DNA from: Streptosporangium lutulentum | GTDB taxonomy: Bacteria > Actinomycetota > Actinomycetes > Streptosporangiales > Streptosporangiaceae | Length of the DNA: 64,000 nt | Direction: 5' to 3' | Assembly (NCBI RefSeq): GCF_030811455.1 | Contig: NZ_JAUSQU010000001.1 | Span: 7,254,001-7,318,000 of the forward strand | In this document: piece by piece, positions 42,259 through 50,807 of the stretch | How the letters are laid out: the number at the start of each line of letters is the position of its first letter | Numbering within the stretch: the stretch's first letter is position 1 | Made by a program: the position numbers and the translations under genes | The notes under the pieces: model-generated | What the model saw: only the letters and a program-made list of their open reading frames with translations | What the model was told of the DNA's origin: nothing | Databases searched by the model: none

Positions 42259-42826
42259 GTCTCCTCAGCAACCGGGTCGCCCGCGACCCGCGGAGTGTCT
42301 CAAGGATCTCGGCGGCGTCGTCCTGGGAAACCGTCACCAGAGTGTCGTCGACGGCCGACGAGGCTCCGGAGCGGTCCGTATCCGCGAACACCTTGAGCTC
42401 CGCGGAGACCCCCGACCAGTCAGAGCCGTCCTTGAAATCCTTGGAGTCCTTGCTGTCCTTTCCGTCCTTGAAATCCTTGGAGTCTTTGGAATCCTTTCCG
42501 TCCTTGAAATCCTTGGAGTCTTTGGAATCCTTGCTGTCCTTGGAATCTTTGGAGTCCTTGGAATCCTTCGAGTCCTTGCTGTCCTTGGAATCCTTGCTGT
42601 CTTTGCTGTCCTTGAAATCCTTGGAGTCTTTGGAGTCCTTCGAGTCCTTGTCGTCCTTGGAGTCCTTCCATTTGAACGCACTGGACGTGTATGACCGCCC
42701 CTCGGGGGATTCCTCCTCGAAGACGCGGCTCACCATGGGCTGCACCAGCAGCCTCGTGACGACGTCTCTTCGGTCAGACGTCGTAAGGAACGGCATCACG
42801 CGCGATTCCTCCACCACCCATGCCAT
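42242..42826 (-). CDS. KD-repeat protein, candidate precursor peptide
   Basis: A 194-residue protein with three parts. Residues 1-53 form a leader-like region with LTTSDRRDVVTRLLVQPMVS. Residues 54-134 are 27 uninterrupted K-D-x tripeptides (x mostly Ser, with Phe, Gly and one Asp). Residues 135-194 form a follower with VDDTLVTVSQDDAAEILETL and a basic end. There is no signal peptide or membrane segment. GAGG lies eight bases before the ATG. It is embedded in the operon 25 bases after the LLM gene and overlapping the degenerate ATP-grasp gene. Alternating Lys, Asp and Ser side chains are ideal substrates for ATP-grasp cross-linking. Confidence 0.82.
   Translation of the reverse strand: MAWVVEESRVMPFLTTSDRRDVVTRLLVQPMVSRVFEEESPEGRSYTSSAFKWKDSKDDKDSKDSKDSKDFKDSKDSKDSKDSKDSKDSKDSKDSKDSKDSKDSKDFKDGKDSKDSKDFKDGKDSKDSKDFKDGSDWSGVSAELKVFADTDRSGASSAVDDTLVTVSQDDAAEILETLRGSRATRLLRRRGLVI
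42425..42667 (-). repeat. 9-base coding repeat (27 KDx units)
   Basis: A tandem 9-base periodicity encoding K-D-x. The last 36 residues form three exact copies of KDSKDSKDFKDG. Codons for Lys, Asp and Ser vary between units, so the protein pattern is better kept than the DNA pattern. Confidence 0.9.
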
Positions 42827-42851
42827 CGGCCTTTCCTCTCTGTACGGAATC

Positions 42852-43742
42852 TCACTGGTCGCGATACAGGTGAAGCGCCGCGGACAACGCCTTCTGGGCG
42901 GTGGCGTCATGCGGATTGAGATTGCAGATCAGATGGCTGACCCCGTGTGCGGCGTACCCGTGGAACCCCGCCGCGATCTGCGCGGACGTCCCCGACAGCA
43001 CCGGCCGATCATTGGGTGGGCCGGCAGGCGAATCGCCGGGGACGACGTTCACGCCCACGGTGATGCCCAGCGAGGCCGGGTCTCGTCCCACCTCGGCGCA
43101 GGCCGCGTTCACGCGCTCCGGCCAGTGTCCCAGGGTCGACGGCCCGCCCAGCCAGCAGGTGTTCCACAGGTCGGCGTAACGGGCGGCCAGGCGCAGCATC
43201 CTCGGCTGGAACGCGGCCACCAGGATCGGCGGACCGGAGTCGCGGACGCCCCGCGGGCGCAACTCACCGCCCCGGATGCGAATGTGCCGCCCCTCGAAGT
43301 CGAGCGTGCCCGTACGCAGCAGGGAGGTGATCACATGGAGCGACTCCTCGAAGCGTGACACCCGGTTCTCGAAGGGGACGCCGAACGCCTCGAACTCCGG
43401 CTCGTGCCACCCGCTGCCCAGTCCGAGGATCAGTCGGCCCTGGCTGACCTCGTCGAGCGTCACGGCCATCTTGGCCAGCACCGCGGGATTGCGGAACGCC
43501 GTACAGAGCACCAGCGTGCCCAGCGTGACCCGTTCGGTGGCCTCCGCGAGCGCGGACAGGATCGTCCAGGACTCCCAGATGCCCTCGGTCGGTTCGCCGG
43601 CGGCACGGAACAGCAGGTGGTCGAAGACCCAGACCGAGTCGAAACCCGATTCCTCAGCCGAGAGCGCCAGCGCGCGAATCTCGGAATATGAAGGTTGTTT
43701 CCAGGGATACTCCGCGAGCGGTAGGACCACACCGATTTCCAA
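42852..43742 (-). CDS. LLM-class (luciferase-like) flavin/F420-dependent oxidoreductase
   Basis: A 296-residue luciferase-like barrel: EIGVVLPLAEYPWKQPSYSE, ESGFDSVWVFDHLLF, RVTLGTLVLCTAFRNPAVLA, LDEVSQGRLILGLGSGWHEP and GGPSTLGHWPERVN. Family members use F420 or reduced flavin. The TTG at 43742 is preferred (GAGG upstream), with another TTG at 43787 possible. First gene of the six-gene KD-repeat operon. Its likely role is a redox step on the peptide or a cofactor of the pathway. Confidence 0.83.
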   Translation of the reverse strand: MEIGVVLPLAEYPWKQPSYSEIRALALSAEESGFDSVWVFDHLLFRAAGEPTEGIWESWTILSALAEATERVTLGTLVLCTAFRNPAVLAKMAVTLDEVSQGRLILGLGSGWHEPEFEAFGVPFENRVSRFEESLHVITSLLRTGTLDFEGRHIRIRGGELRPRGVRDSGPPILVAAFQPRMLRLAARYADLWNTCWLGGPSTLGHWPERVNAACAEVGRDPASLGITVGVNVVPGDSPAGPPNDRPVLSGTSAQIAAGFHGYAAHGVSHLICNLNPHDATAQKALSAALHLYRDQ

Positions 43743-43847
43743 AAGCGCCTCGCAAACCCGAACCGCCCCGAACCAAGGTAGGCACAACGTACGCCGATTT
43801 ACGCGACCGGGGAATCGAGGTGACCGGATACGGACGCCACCGCTACA

Positions 43848-44516
43848 TCAGCGAAGAACCGCCGCCGGAGCAGGAGCGATGCGGAAGATCTCGGTGAACC
43901 GATTCAGGAGCGCGGGGTCTCCGGTGACACGGACGGTGCCGCTCTCGACGGCCTCGCCGGGGTCGAGCTCTCCGGTCATCAGGCACCTGATCTCCGCCCC
44001 CGTCTCCAGGACGAGATCCGCCCCGGCCAGAGGCCCCTCCCCGATATCGAGGACGCCGTCGTCGACGCGCGCGTGGACGACGACCTCGCCGACGTGCAGT
44101 TCGTAGCCCACCCGCGTGCCTCGGGCCGCCTCGGCGCCGAAGGTGGAGCGGAGGGCCATGATCAGTGAGTCGGGGGTGACGATGTCCTCGGGCCCGGGCT
44201 CGCCCAGTGCCCTCGCGCCCCAGCGTCCGAGCCGGAGGACGATGTCGTCGAGCTCGCGGCCGTACTCGGTGAGCTCGTAGACGACCGAGGCCGCCGGGCG
44301 TGGCAGGACGCGGCGGCGGACGATTCCGGTGTGTTCGAGCTCCTTGAGGCGGCTGGAGAGGATGTTGGTCGGGATCTTCGGCAGACCACGGCGCAGGTCG
44401 GTGAACCGCCTGGGTCCCACGAGGAGATCTCGGACGATGAGAAGCGCCCAGCGCTCGCCGACGATCTCAAGAGCACGGGAGAGCCCGCAGAACTGCCCGT
44501 AGGTACGACCGGCCAT
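43848..44516 (-). CDS. HxlR-family regulator with C-terminal SCP2-like domain
   Basis: A 222-residue protein: an HxlR winged helix (LSRALEIVGERWALLIVRDL, RRFTDLRRGLPKIPTNILS, RLKELEHTGIVRRRVLPRP) followed after residue 110 by a sterol-carrier-like domain (ELHVGEVVVHARVDDGVLDI, IRCLMTGELDPGEAVESGTV). The ATG at 44516 lacks a clear ribosome site, and a TAATAT element a few bases upstream suggests a short-leader transcript. It lies just upstream of the KD-repeat operon on the same strand and may regulate it. Confidence 0.87.
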   Translation of the reverse strand: MAGRTYGQFCGLSRALEIVGERWALLIVRDLLVGPRRFTDLRRGLPKIPTNILSSRLKELEHTGIVRRRVLPRPAASVVYELTEYGRELDDIVLRLGRWGARALGEPGPEDIVTPDSLIMALRSTFGAEAARGTRVGYELHVGEVVVHARVDDGVLDIGEGPLAGADLVLETGAEIRCLMTGELDPGEAVESGTVRVTGDPALLNRFTEIFRIAPAPAAVLR

Positions 44517-44670
44517 GCTCTTTATATTAGCTTTTCGTTCTCTTGATAAAACTAAATTCATTGTAACAATTATCTGATTGCATAAAACAACCATGGAGGC
44601 GCGCGACCCTGTCCGGCCTTCAAGGCGCTCGTCGTCGCGATCGACGGCACGCCCGCCCTCGCCGGGCCGC

Positions 44671-45918
44671 TCACAACGGGGAGGCGGTGCGACGGTCCGG
44701 CGCGGCGAGCCGGGCGGCACGGGTCCGTTCCGCCCAGCGTACGGCCGGCCCCATCGCGAGACCGGCCCCCAGGAACAGGCCGCCCAGCAGGAGCCAGCCC
44801 GGTGCTCCCCAGGTGACGATCAACGTGGTGAGCAGCAGGGGGCCGAGCATTCTCGCGATCGCCGCGCCCGTGCCGAAGAAGCCCTGGTACTGGCCCTGCC
44901 TGCCGGGCGGGGCCAGGTCGAACCCGATCTCCCAGGCGCCGGAGCCCTGCAGCATCTCGCCGAACACCTGCAGGCAGGCGGCCACGAGCAGGACGGCTCC
45001 GGCGACCCAGGCCGAGGATCCGGCCGCCGACAGCGCGAACGCCGCGCACGCGACGAGCATCACCATGCCCGCCCGCCGTACGGACCGTGAGGCGGTGGTC
45101 AGGTCCGTCACCCGCCGGGCCACGCGCACCTGGAAGAACACGACGCCCAGGGTGTTGAGCACCATGAGCGCCGAGACCGTCCAGGCCGGGGCCTCGGTCC
45201 GCTGCACGATCCACAGGGGGATCACCAGGCTGAGGAGAGGCATGTTCAGCAGCGTGATCATGTTGAGGAGGGAGACCAGCGCGTACGGCCTGTCCCGGAG
45301 CACCGCCGGCGCCGGCTCACCGGGGGCGGTGGCCGGAGAGGGGGGCACCGCCGGAAGGCGGAGCAGCACGAGGGCGGACAGCAGGAAGCTCACCGCGTCC
45401 ATCGCGAGGACCGCCAGATACGCCTCCTCCGTGTCGGCGCTCAGTGCCGCCCCGCCGAGTGCCGCGCCGATCGCCAGTCCCGCGTTCACCGTCGCCTGCA
45501 GGTAGGACCGGATCTCGGTCCGCCGCGCCCTGTCCACGAGCTCCGCGAGCAACGCCTGCCGGACGGCGGCGAGTCCGCACTGGCAGCTCGCGTAGAGGCA
45601 GGCGACCACGACGAACGGGACGAAGGATCTGACGAACAGGAACGAGCCGACCGCCGTACCGGTGGCGACGGCCAGGAGCACCGCCGTTCCCCGGGGCCCC
45701 CGCCGGTCGGCGAGATGCCCGAGCGGAACCCCCGCCACGGCCCCGACGGCCCAGCCGAGGGTCAGGCCGAAGCCGATCCGGGTCGGGGAGAGCCCCACCA
45801 TCCGGACGAAGTACAGCGCCGAGCACACGTAGTACGCCCCGTCGCCGACGGAGTTGGCCAACTGCGCCAGGGCGAGAGTCCGGGACGGCCCGGAGAACGG
45901 CATGATCCGGCTGAACAT
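44671..45918 (-). CDS. MFS transporter
   Basis: A 415-residue major-facilitator permease with about 12 hydrophobic segments and the MFS loop motif HLADRRGPRG between helices 2 and 3. GAGGAG precedes the ATG. It is divergent from the MocR/PdxR-type regulator at 46111, an arrangement that usually means regulation by it. The substrate is unknown, and drug or metabolite export is the most common role. Confidence 0.9.
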   Translation of the reverse strand: MFSRIMPFSGPSRTLALAQLANSVGDGAYYVCSALYFVRMVGLSPTRIGFGLTLGWAVGAVAGVPLGHLADRRGPRGTAVLLAVATGTAVGSFLFVRSFVPFVVVACLYASCQCGLAAVRQALLAELVDRARRTEIRSYLQATVNAGLAIGAALGGAALSADTEEAYLAVLAMDAVSFLLSALVLLRLPAVPPSPATAPGEPAPAVLRDRPYALVSLLNMITLLNMPLLSLVIPLWIVQRTEAPAWTVSALMVLNTLGVVFFQVRVARRVTDLTTASRSVRRAGMVMLVACAAFALSAAGSSAWVAGAVLLVAACLQVFGEMLQGSGAWEIGFDLAPPGRQGQYQGFFGTGAAIARMLGPLLLTTLIVTWGAPGWLLLGGLFLGAGLAMGPAVRWAERTRAARLAAPDRRTASPL

Positions 45919-46085
45919 GGGGGCTCCTCGGTCGTCTCCGCGATGAGTCGGGGGGCACGAACGACGGGAGCGACGCGAGGTCTCCGGGGCGTTCGCGCGG
46001 GCCGTACGGAGACGAGACGGGGCCGGCGGGCGCGACCTCGCCTCCCGCCTGTTCCGAGCGGTACGGAGATCACCTTAGGAGGTCG

Positions 46086-46133
46086 ATTGGCATCGCAGGA
46101 GATCCAATAGTTGGCAAACCAGACAGACCAATA
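46086..46133. promoter_or_regulatory. Candidate MocR operator
   Basis: CCAATA occurs at 46104-46109 and 46128-46133 (24 bases apart), with an inverted ATTGG at 46086-46090. Directly repeated half-sites in the divergent spacer are typical for MocR/PdxR-type regulators. Confidence 0.4.
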
Positions 46134-47640
46134 CGATGGAAAAGTGGATTTTCACGTGAGTCTCACGGGACGCGGCGATCTGACGGCCCGGATCTACCGG
46201 CAGCTGCTGGAGGCCATCCTCGACGGCCGCCTGCGGCCGGGAGAGCGCCTGCCTCCCACCCGTGAGCTGGCACAACGACTCGACGTCTCACGCACCACGG
46301 TGACCGTCGCCTACGAACGGCTCACCGCCGAGGGCTTCCTCGTCGGCCAGGTGGGCGCCGGCACCTTCGTGGGCACCGAGCCCCTCAATCGCACGCGCCC
46401 CCGCAAAGCGCCCACGGGCAGCGGCGTGCGCCCCCGCCGGCTCTGGCGGTCCATCGCCGCCGAGCCCCGGCTCGAACCGGACTCTCCGGGTCCCGGACCG
46501 CTCTACGACTTCAGGGTGGGTGTCCCCGACGCGCGGCTGTTCCCGCTCGAAACCTGGCGCAGGATCGTCGCCCGCGAGCTCCGCCCCGCGCTGATGCACT
46601 CCGTCGTCTACAACGCCCCCTCGGGCCACCCGGGGCTGAGGGAGTCCATCGCCCGCTACGTCGGGGTCTCCCGTTCGGTGCGCGCGAACGCCGACGACGT
46701 GCTCGTCACCCAGGGGGCCCAGCAGGCACTCGACGTCATCGGCCGCGTCCTGATCGAGCCGGGCGGTTGCGTGGCGGTGGAGGAACCCGGCTATCGCCCG
46801 GCGCGGCTGCTGTTCCAGTCGCTGGGCGCGCGGGTCGTCGGCGTCCCCGTCGACGCCGAGGGGCTGGACGTCTCCGCCCTCCCCCAGCACGCCCGTCTCG
46901 TCTACGTCACCCCCTCCCACCAGTTCCCGCTGGGGACGCCGATGTCTCTCGGGCGCCGCGCCGCGCTGCTCGAATGGGCCGAACGGCGCGGCGCCGTGGT
47001 GATCGAGGACGACTACGACAGCGAGTTCCGGTTCGAGGACCGCCCGCTCGAACCCCTCCAGAGCCTGGACCGCAGCGGCCACGTCGTCTACGTCGGGTCC
47101 TTCTCCAAGACGATGCTGCCCATGCTGAGGCTGGGCTTCCTGGTGGCGCCGGCCTCGCTGCAGCCCGCTCTGCGCAGCGCCAAGCAGCTCACCGACTGGT
47201 ACAGCGAGCTTCCCACCCAGGCGGCGCTGGCACGGTTCATCGACGAGGGCCTGCTCGCGCGGCACATTCGCAAGGCGACGCGCGAGTACGCCACCCGCCA
47301 CGAACGGATCCTCACGACGCTCCACCGGGACTTCGCCGACTGGCTGGAGCCGGTGCCCTCCGCCGCGGGCCTGCACCTGTGCGCCCGCCTGGCTCCGGGC
47401 GCGGAGGTCGACCTCGACCGCGTGACGGCTCACGCGATGGAGGCCGGAGTCATGGTCGAGAACCTCGCCACCTTCTGCGGTGAGGCCCCCGCACAAAGGG
47501 GAATCGTGATCGGCTACGGCGCGATCCCGCCGGAGATGATCGAGCCGGGTCTGCGGCGGCTCGCGGAGAGCTTCCGCGCCGCAGGGGGCCCGCGGGACGC
47601 GAGGGTCCACGAGGAACGGCGTCACGAGCACGCCCCCTGA
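46111..47640 (+). CDS. MocR/PdxR-type GntR-aminotransferase regulator
   Basis: A 509-residue protein: a GntR winged helix (ARIYRQLLEAILDGRLRPGE, QRLDVSRTTVTVAYERLTAE) followed by a fold-type-I aminotransferase domain (VTQGAQQALDVIGRVLIEPG, EDDYDSEFRFEDRPL, the PLP-lysine motif GSFSKTMLPMLRLGF). Such regulators sense PLP and an amino compound. A TTG start at 46111 is supported by AGGAG nine bases before it, and a GTG at 46144 is the alternative. Divergent from the MFS transporter. Confidence 0.9.
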   Translation: MANQTDQYDGKVDFHVSLTGRGDLTARIYRQLLEAILDGRLRPGERLPPTRELAQRLDVSRTTVTVAYERLTAEGFLVGQVGAGTFVGTEPLNRTRPRKAPTGSGVRPRRLWRSIAAEPRLEPDSPGPGPLYDFRVGVPDARLFPLETWRRIVARELRPALMHSVVYNAPSGHPGLRESIARYVGVSRSVRANADDVLVTQGAQQALDVIGRVLIEPGGCVAVEEPGYRPARLLFQSLGARVVGVPVDAEGLDVSALPQHARLVYVTPSHQFPLGTPMSLGRRAALLEWAERRGAVVIEDDYDSEFRFEDRPLEPLQSLDRSGHVVYVGSFSKTMLPMLRLGFLVAPASLQPALRSAKQLTDWYSELPTQAALARFIDEGLLARHIRKATREYATRHERILTTLHRDFADWLEPVPSAAGLHLCARLAPGAEVDLDRVTAHAMEAGVMVENLATFCGEAPAQRGIVIGYGAIPPEMIEPGLRRLAESFRAAGGPRDARVHEERRHEHAP

Positions 47641-47649
47641 GACGCGGCG

Positions 47650-48546
47650 TCACGAGTCTGCCCGTATGTCCAGGGCGTCCAGAAACGCGGCGGCGGCCGG
47701 TGAGGGGCGCAGGCGGCTCCAGATCAGGTGCTCCACCCGGGTGGGCGGATCACGGAGCTCGACGACGTGCACGCCGGGGAGCTCCGGCACGAAGGCGGCG
47801 GGCATCATGCCGATACCCAGGCCCAGCCGGACCAGCCGCGCCAGGAGGTCCGCGTTCGTCACCTCGAAGGCGACCTCACGGCTGACGCCGGCGGCGGCGA
47901 ACGCCTCATCCGACTGAGCGCGCGCGGCCGTACCGGCGGGAAAGTCGACGAACACCTCGTTCGACAGCCGGCGCAGATCCACGCCGGTCTCGTCGGCCAG
48001 CGGGTGGCCGGGCGCCACCACCGCGACCAGCTCACCCCGCGCCAGGGCGCGTCCGCGGACGCCCTTCGGCTGTACGTTCGGCGGCAGCCCGAGGAAGGCG
48101 ATGTCCAGGGTGCCCTGCCGTACCTGTGCGGCCAGCTCGTCGCTCGACCCCACGCGCAGCGTGATCCGCACCTGCGGATGGAGCAGGTGAAAGCTCTTCA
48201 GCGCGCTCGGCAGGTCGACCGCCGTGACGGTGGGGATGGTGCCGATGGCGAGCCGGCCGCGAAGCTCCCCGGAGGCCGCCGCCACCTCGGCGCGAGCCCG
48301 TTCGGCGGCGTCGAGAGCCTGCCGGGCAGCGGGCAGGAACGCTTCGCCGGCGGGGGTCAGCCTGACCCGGCGGCTGGTGCGCTCGAAGAGCCGGGCGCCC
48401 AGTTCTCGTTCCAACCGGGCGATCTGGTGGCTCAGTGCGGACTGGACAACCCGGCAACGCTCGGCGGCACGGGTGAAGTTCGCCGTCTCCGCCACCGCGA
48501 CCACGTAGCGCATCTGCTGTAGCTCCACGAATCCATCGTGAATCAC
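47650..48546 (-). CDS. LysR-family transcriptional regulator
   Basis: A 298-residue LysR protein with a standard N-terminal helix-turn-helix (MRYVVAVAETANFTRAAERC, VVQSALSHQIARLERELGAR, LFERTSRRVRLTPAGEAFL) and an effector-binding domain. The start may be the ATG at 48546 or the GTG at 48528 (VELQQM). It is divergent from the truncated MFS gene and presumably regulated that transporter. Confidence 0.9.
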   Translation of the reverse strand: MIHDGFVELQQMRYVVAVAETANFTRAAERCRVVQSALSHQIARLERELGARLFERTSRRVRLTPAGEAFLPAARQALDAAERARAEVAAASGELRGRLAIGTIPTVTAVDLPSALKSFHLLHPQVRITLRVGSSDELAAQVRQGTLDIAFLGLPPNVQPKGVRGRALARGELVAVVAPGHPLADETGVDLRRLSNEVFVDFPAGTAARAQSDEAFAAAGVSREVAFEVTNADLLARLVRLGLGIGMMPAAFVPELPGVHVVELRDPPTRVEHLIWSRLRPSPAAAAFLDALDIRADS

Positions 48547-48607
48547 GATCGCTGGCGTGACAAGTATGCGTTGGACTCATCGATCGTCGACGTCCGAGGC
48601 TGGGGGC

Positions 48608-49441
48608 ATGACGAACGTGTCAGCCACTCCGCGCCGTACGACGCGCCACGAACCCACCGAGGCGCCGGACGGCGGCGCGCCGCTGAGCCGCGGGCTGCTG
48701 CTCCTGATGGCCGCGGCCACGGGACTTTCGGTTGCGAACAACTACTTCGCCCAGCCGCTGCTGGACCTGCTCGGCCGGGAGCTACAGCTCAGCACCACGA
48801 TGGCCGGAATGATCGTGACGGCCGCGCAGGTCGGTTACGGGCTGGGCCTGATTCTGCTCGTGCCGCTCGGCGACCTGGTGGAGCGCCGCAGGCTCGCCGT
48901 CGTGTTGTACGCGGCGACCGCGGTGTTCCTGCTGGTCTCGGCGACCGCGCCCAACGGAGCCCTGCTGCTGGCCGGAACCGTGCTCACCGCGTTCACCTCG
49001 GTGGCGGCCCAGGTCGTGGTGCCGTACGCCGCCACGCTCGCGGCGCCGGGGCAGCGCGGCCGGGTGATCGGCACGGTGATGACCGGCCTGATGCTGGGTG
49101 CGTTGCTGTCCCGTACGGTCTCGGGAGGGCTCGCCGAACTCGGCGGCTGGCGGACGGTCTACTGGGTGAGCGCGATCCTCGTCGCCGGGGTGACCGTGCT
49201 GCTGTGGCGCTTCCTGCCGCCCCTGCACACCCCGGTCGGGCTGTCATACCCGGAGCTGCTGCGCTCGACGATCGCGCTGTTCCGCCACGAACCCGTGTTG
49301 CGGTGGCGGGCCGGTATCGCCGCCCTGTCGCTCGCGTCGTTCAACGTGCTGTGGACGGCGGTGAGCGTCCTGGGCGGCTTGCTGGCCTGCGGGACCTTCG
49401 TCCTGTGGGTGCTGGAACGCCGCGGGACCCGAGGGAGCTGA
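48608..49441 (+). pseudogene. MFS transporter with internal deletion
   Basis: A 277-residue frame that begins as a normal MFS permease (GLSVANNYFAQPLLDLLG, PLGDLVERRRLAVVLY, GRVIGTVMTGLMLGALLSRT) through helix 6 and into helix 7 (SLASFNVLWTAVS). It then jumps straight to a last-helix-like VLGGLLACGTFVLWVLERR. About 120 residues (most of helices 7-11) are missing compared with the usual 400, without a frameshift. GAGG precedes the ATG. Transport activity is doubtful. Confidence 0.75.
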
Positions 49442-49446
49442 GAACT

Positions 49447-49527
49447 CTGCGGCTCACCGTATTCGAAGCGGTCGGAGTGGTCGGAGTGGTCGAGGCGCTG
49501 TCGCGCGGCCACGAGGTCACCGGATGA
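49447..49527 (+). pseudogene. N-terminal fragment of an NAD(P)-binding protein
   Basis: Twenty-six codons read LRLTVFEAVGVVGVVEALSR, then GHEVTG and stop. This matches the first strand, glycine loop and helix of NAD(P)-binding epimerase-like proteins (RLTVFGATG...ALARGHEVT), with the glycine loop degraded. It has no start codon and no remainder, so it is a relic. Confidence 0.5.
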
Positions 49528-49685
49528 TGCGTAATCCCGTTCGCTCGCGTGACCTGCCCGCTGCCGCCGACATCCGGATCGGCGACGCCGGAACCGTCGC
49601 TCTGATCGGCTCACCCGAAGCATGCCCCATCCCGTCGGCTCTCACGGAGCCGGCTTCACCATGACATCGTTGGAAGGATCTCGCA

Positions 49686-50540
49686 GTGTCGAACAAGAAG
49701 ACCGTCCTGGTCACGGGCGCGACCGGCGGCCAGGGCGGCGCCGTCGCCCGCAGGCTGCTCGACAACGGCTGGGCGGTGCGCGCCCTCACCCGTGACCTGG
49801 ACACGCAGAGGGCCAAGGACCTCAAGGCACTCGACGTGGAACTGGTCACCGGCGACCTCGACGACCCCGAGTCGCTGCGCGCGGCAGCGCAGGGCGTGCA
49901 CGGCGTCTTCAGCGTGCAGCCCGCCGACCTGGCCGACCCGCACCCCGAAGTCGAGGTGCGGCAGGGCAAGAACGTCGCCGACGCGGCCGAGGCCGCAGGC
50001 GTCGCGCACCTGGTCTACAGCTCCGTCGGCGCCGCCTGGCGCGAGTCCGGCGTCGCGCACTTCGAGACCAAGGCGGAGATCGAGGCGCACCTCGATGCCA
50101 TCGGCGTGCCCACGACGGTTCTGCGGCCGGTGTTCTTCATGGAGAACTGGCGGTACATGGTGCCGGAGGTGGAGAACGGCGAGCGGGTCGGTTCGATCGC
50201 GCTGGACGCGGACACCTCGCTGCAGATGATCGCACTGGTCGACATCGGCCGGATCGCCGCGGACGCGTTCGACAAGCCGGCCGAGTTCATCGGCAAGAAG
50301 ATCGAGATCGCCGGCGACGAGCTGACCGTGCGGCAGATCGCCGAGATGTTCACCAAGGTCGACGGCATCCCGACCCGCTTCGAGCGGAAGCCGATCGAGG
50401 AGCTGCGGGCCGAGGCCGAGGAGGTGGCGAGCATGTTCGACTGGTTCGACAAGCAGGGGTACCAGATCGACATCGCCGCGCTCCGCGAGCGGTACCCGGA
50501 GCTGCTGACCCTTGAGGCGTGGCTGAACAAGAACCGGTAG
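49686..50540 (+). CDS. NmrA-like NAD(P)-binding protein (atypical SDR)
   Basis: A 284-residue atypical short-chain dehydrogenase with the glycine motif VLVTGATGGQGGAVARRLLD, VTGDLDDPESLRAAAQGVHG, LVYSSVGAAWRESGVAHFET and VPTTVLRPVFFMENW. NmrA-like proteins bind NAD(P) as redox sensors or act as reductases. GGAAGGA precedes the GTG start. It lies alone, after several decayed genes. Confidence 0.88.
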   Translation: MSNKKTVLVTGATGGQGGAVARRLLDNGWAVRALTRDLDTQRAKDLKALDVELVTGDLDDPESLRAAAQGVHGVFSVQPADLADPHPEVEVRQGKNVADAAEAAGVAHLVYSSVGAAWRESGVAHFETKAEIEAHLDAIGVPTTVLRPVFFMENWRYMVPEVENGERVGSIALDADTSLQMIALVDIGRIAADAFDKPAEFIGKKIEIAGDELTVRQIAEMFTKVDGIPTRFERKPIEELRAEAEEVASMFDWFDKQGYQIDIAALRERYPELLTLEAWLNKNR

Positions 50541-50555
50541 GAAACCGGATGCCGT

Positions 50556-50771
50556 TCACCGACGGGGATACGGCGAGCCGAACCCGTCTGCGCCGAAGTC
50601 GTGGATCACGTCCCGGACCTGGCCGTCGCCGGTGAAGGCCACCTTGGCGAGCTGGCCGACGCTCATGCCCTGGGCCGACGGCAGCACCGCCCGCGCTCGC
50701 CGCCGGGTCACCGCCGAACCGCTGCCGCGCCGTACGATGCGCGGCAGCGGGTTTCCCGCATCGTCGTCGAC
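50556..50771 (-). pseudogene. IS630-family transposase remnant
   Basis: The minus strand encodes VDDDAGNPLPRIVRRGSGSA, then LPSAQGMSVGQLAKVAFTGD and QVRDVIHDFGADGFGSPYPR before a stop. This is the N-terminal helix-turn-helix region of actinomycete IS630-type transposases. The catalytic DDE part is absent and no terminal inverted repeats could be assigned. Confidence 0.72.
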
Positions 50772-50807
50772 CCCGCCCGGCCACGAGCGGGGTCTGAGGT
50801 GATCACA

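Noticed and set aside
42425-42667. CRISPR-like array
   Set aside because: The 9-base periodicity is coding and has no spacers. No cas genes are present anywhere in the window.
42334-42681. Alternative frames through the KD repeat (RTPRTTRTRR-like and EGLQGRQG-like, collagen-like)
   Set aside because: Only the KDx frame has a ribosome site, a leader and follower, and the operon overlap with the next gene.
43688-43897. Small plus-strand frame between LLM and HxlR genes
   Set aside because: Overlaps the start region of the LLM gene on the opposite strand, with no supporting signals.
49525-49668. Possible 47-codon frame starting MMRNPVRSRDL
   Set aside because: No ribosome site and no recognisable pattern; it follows directly on a decayed gene.
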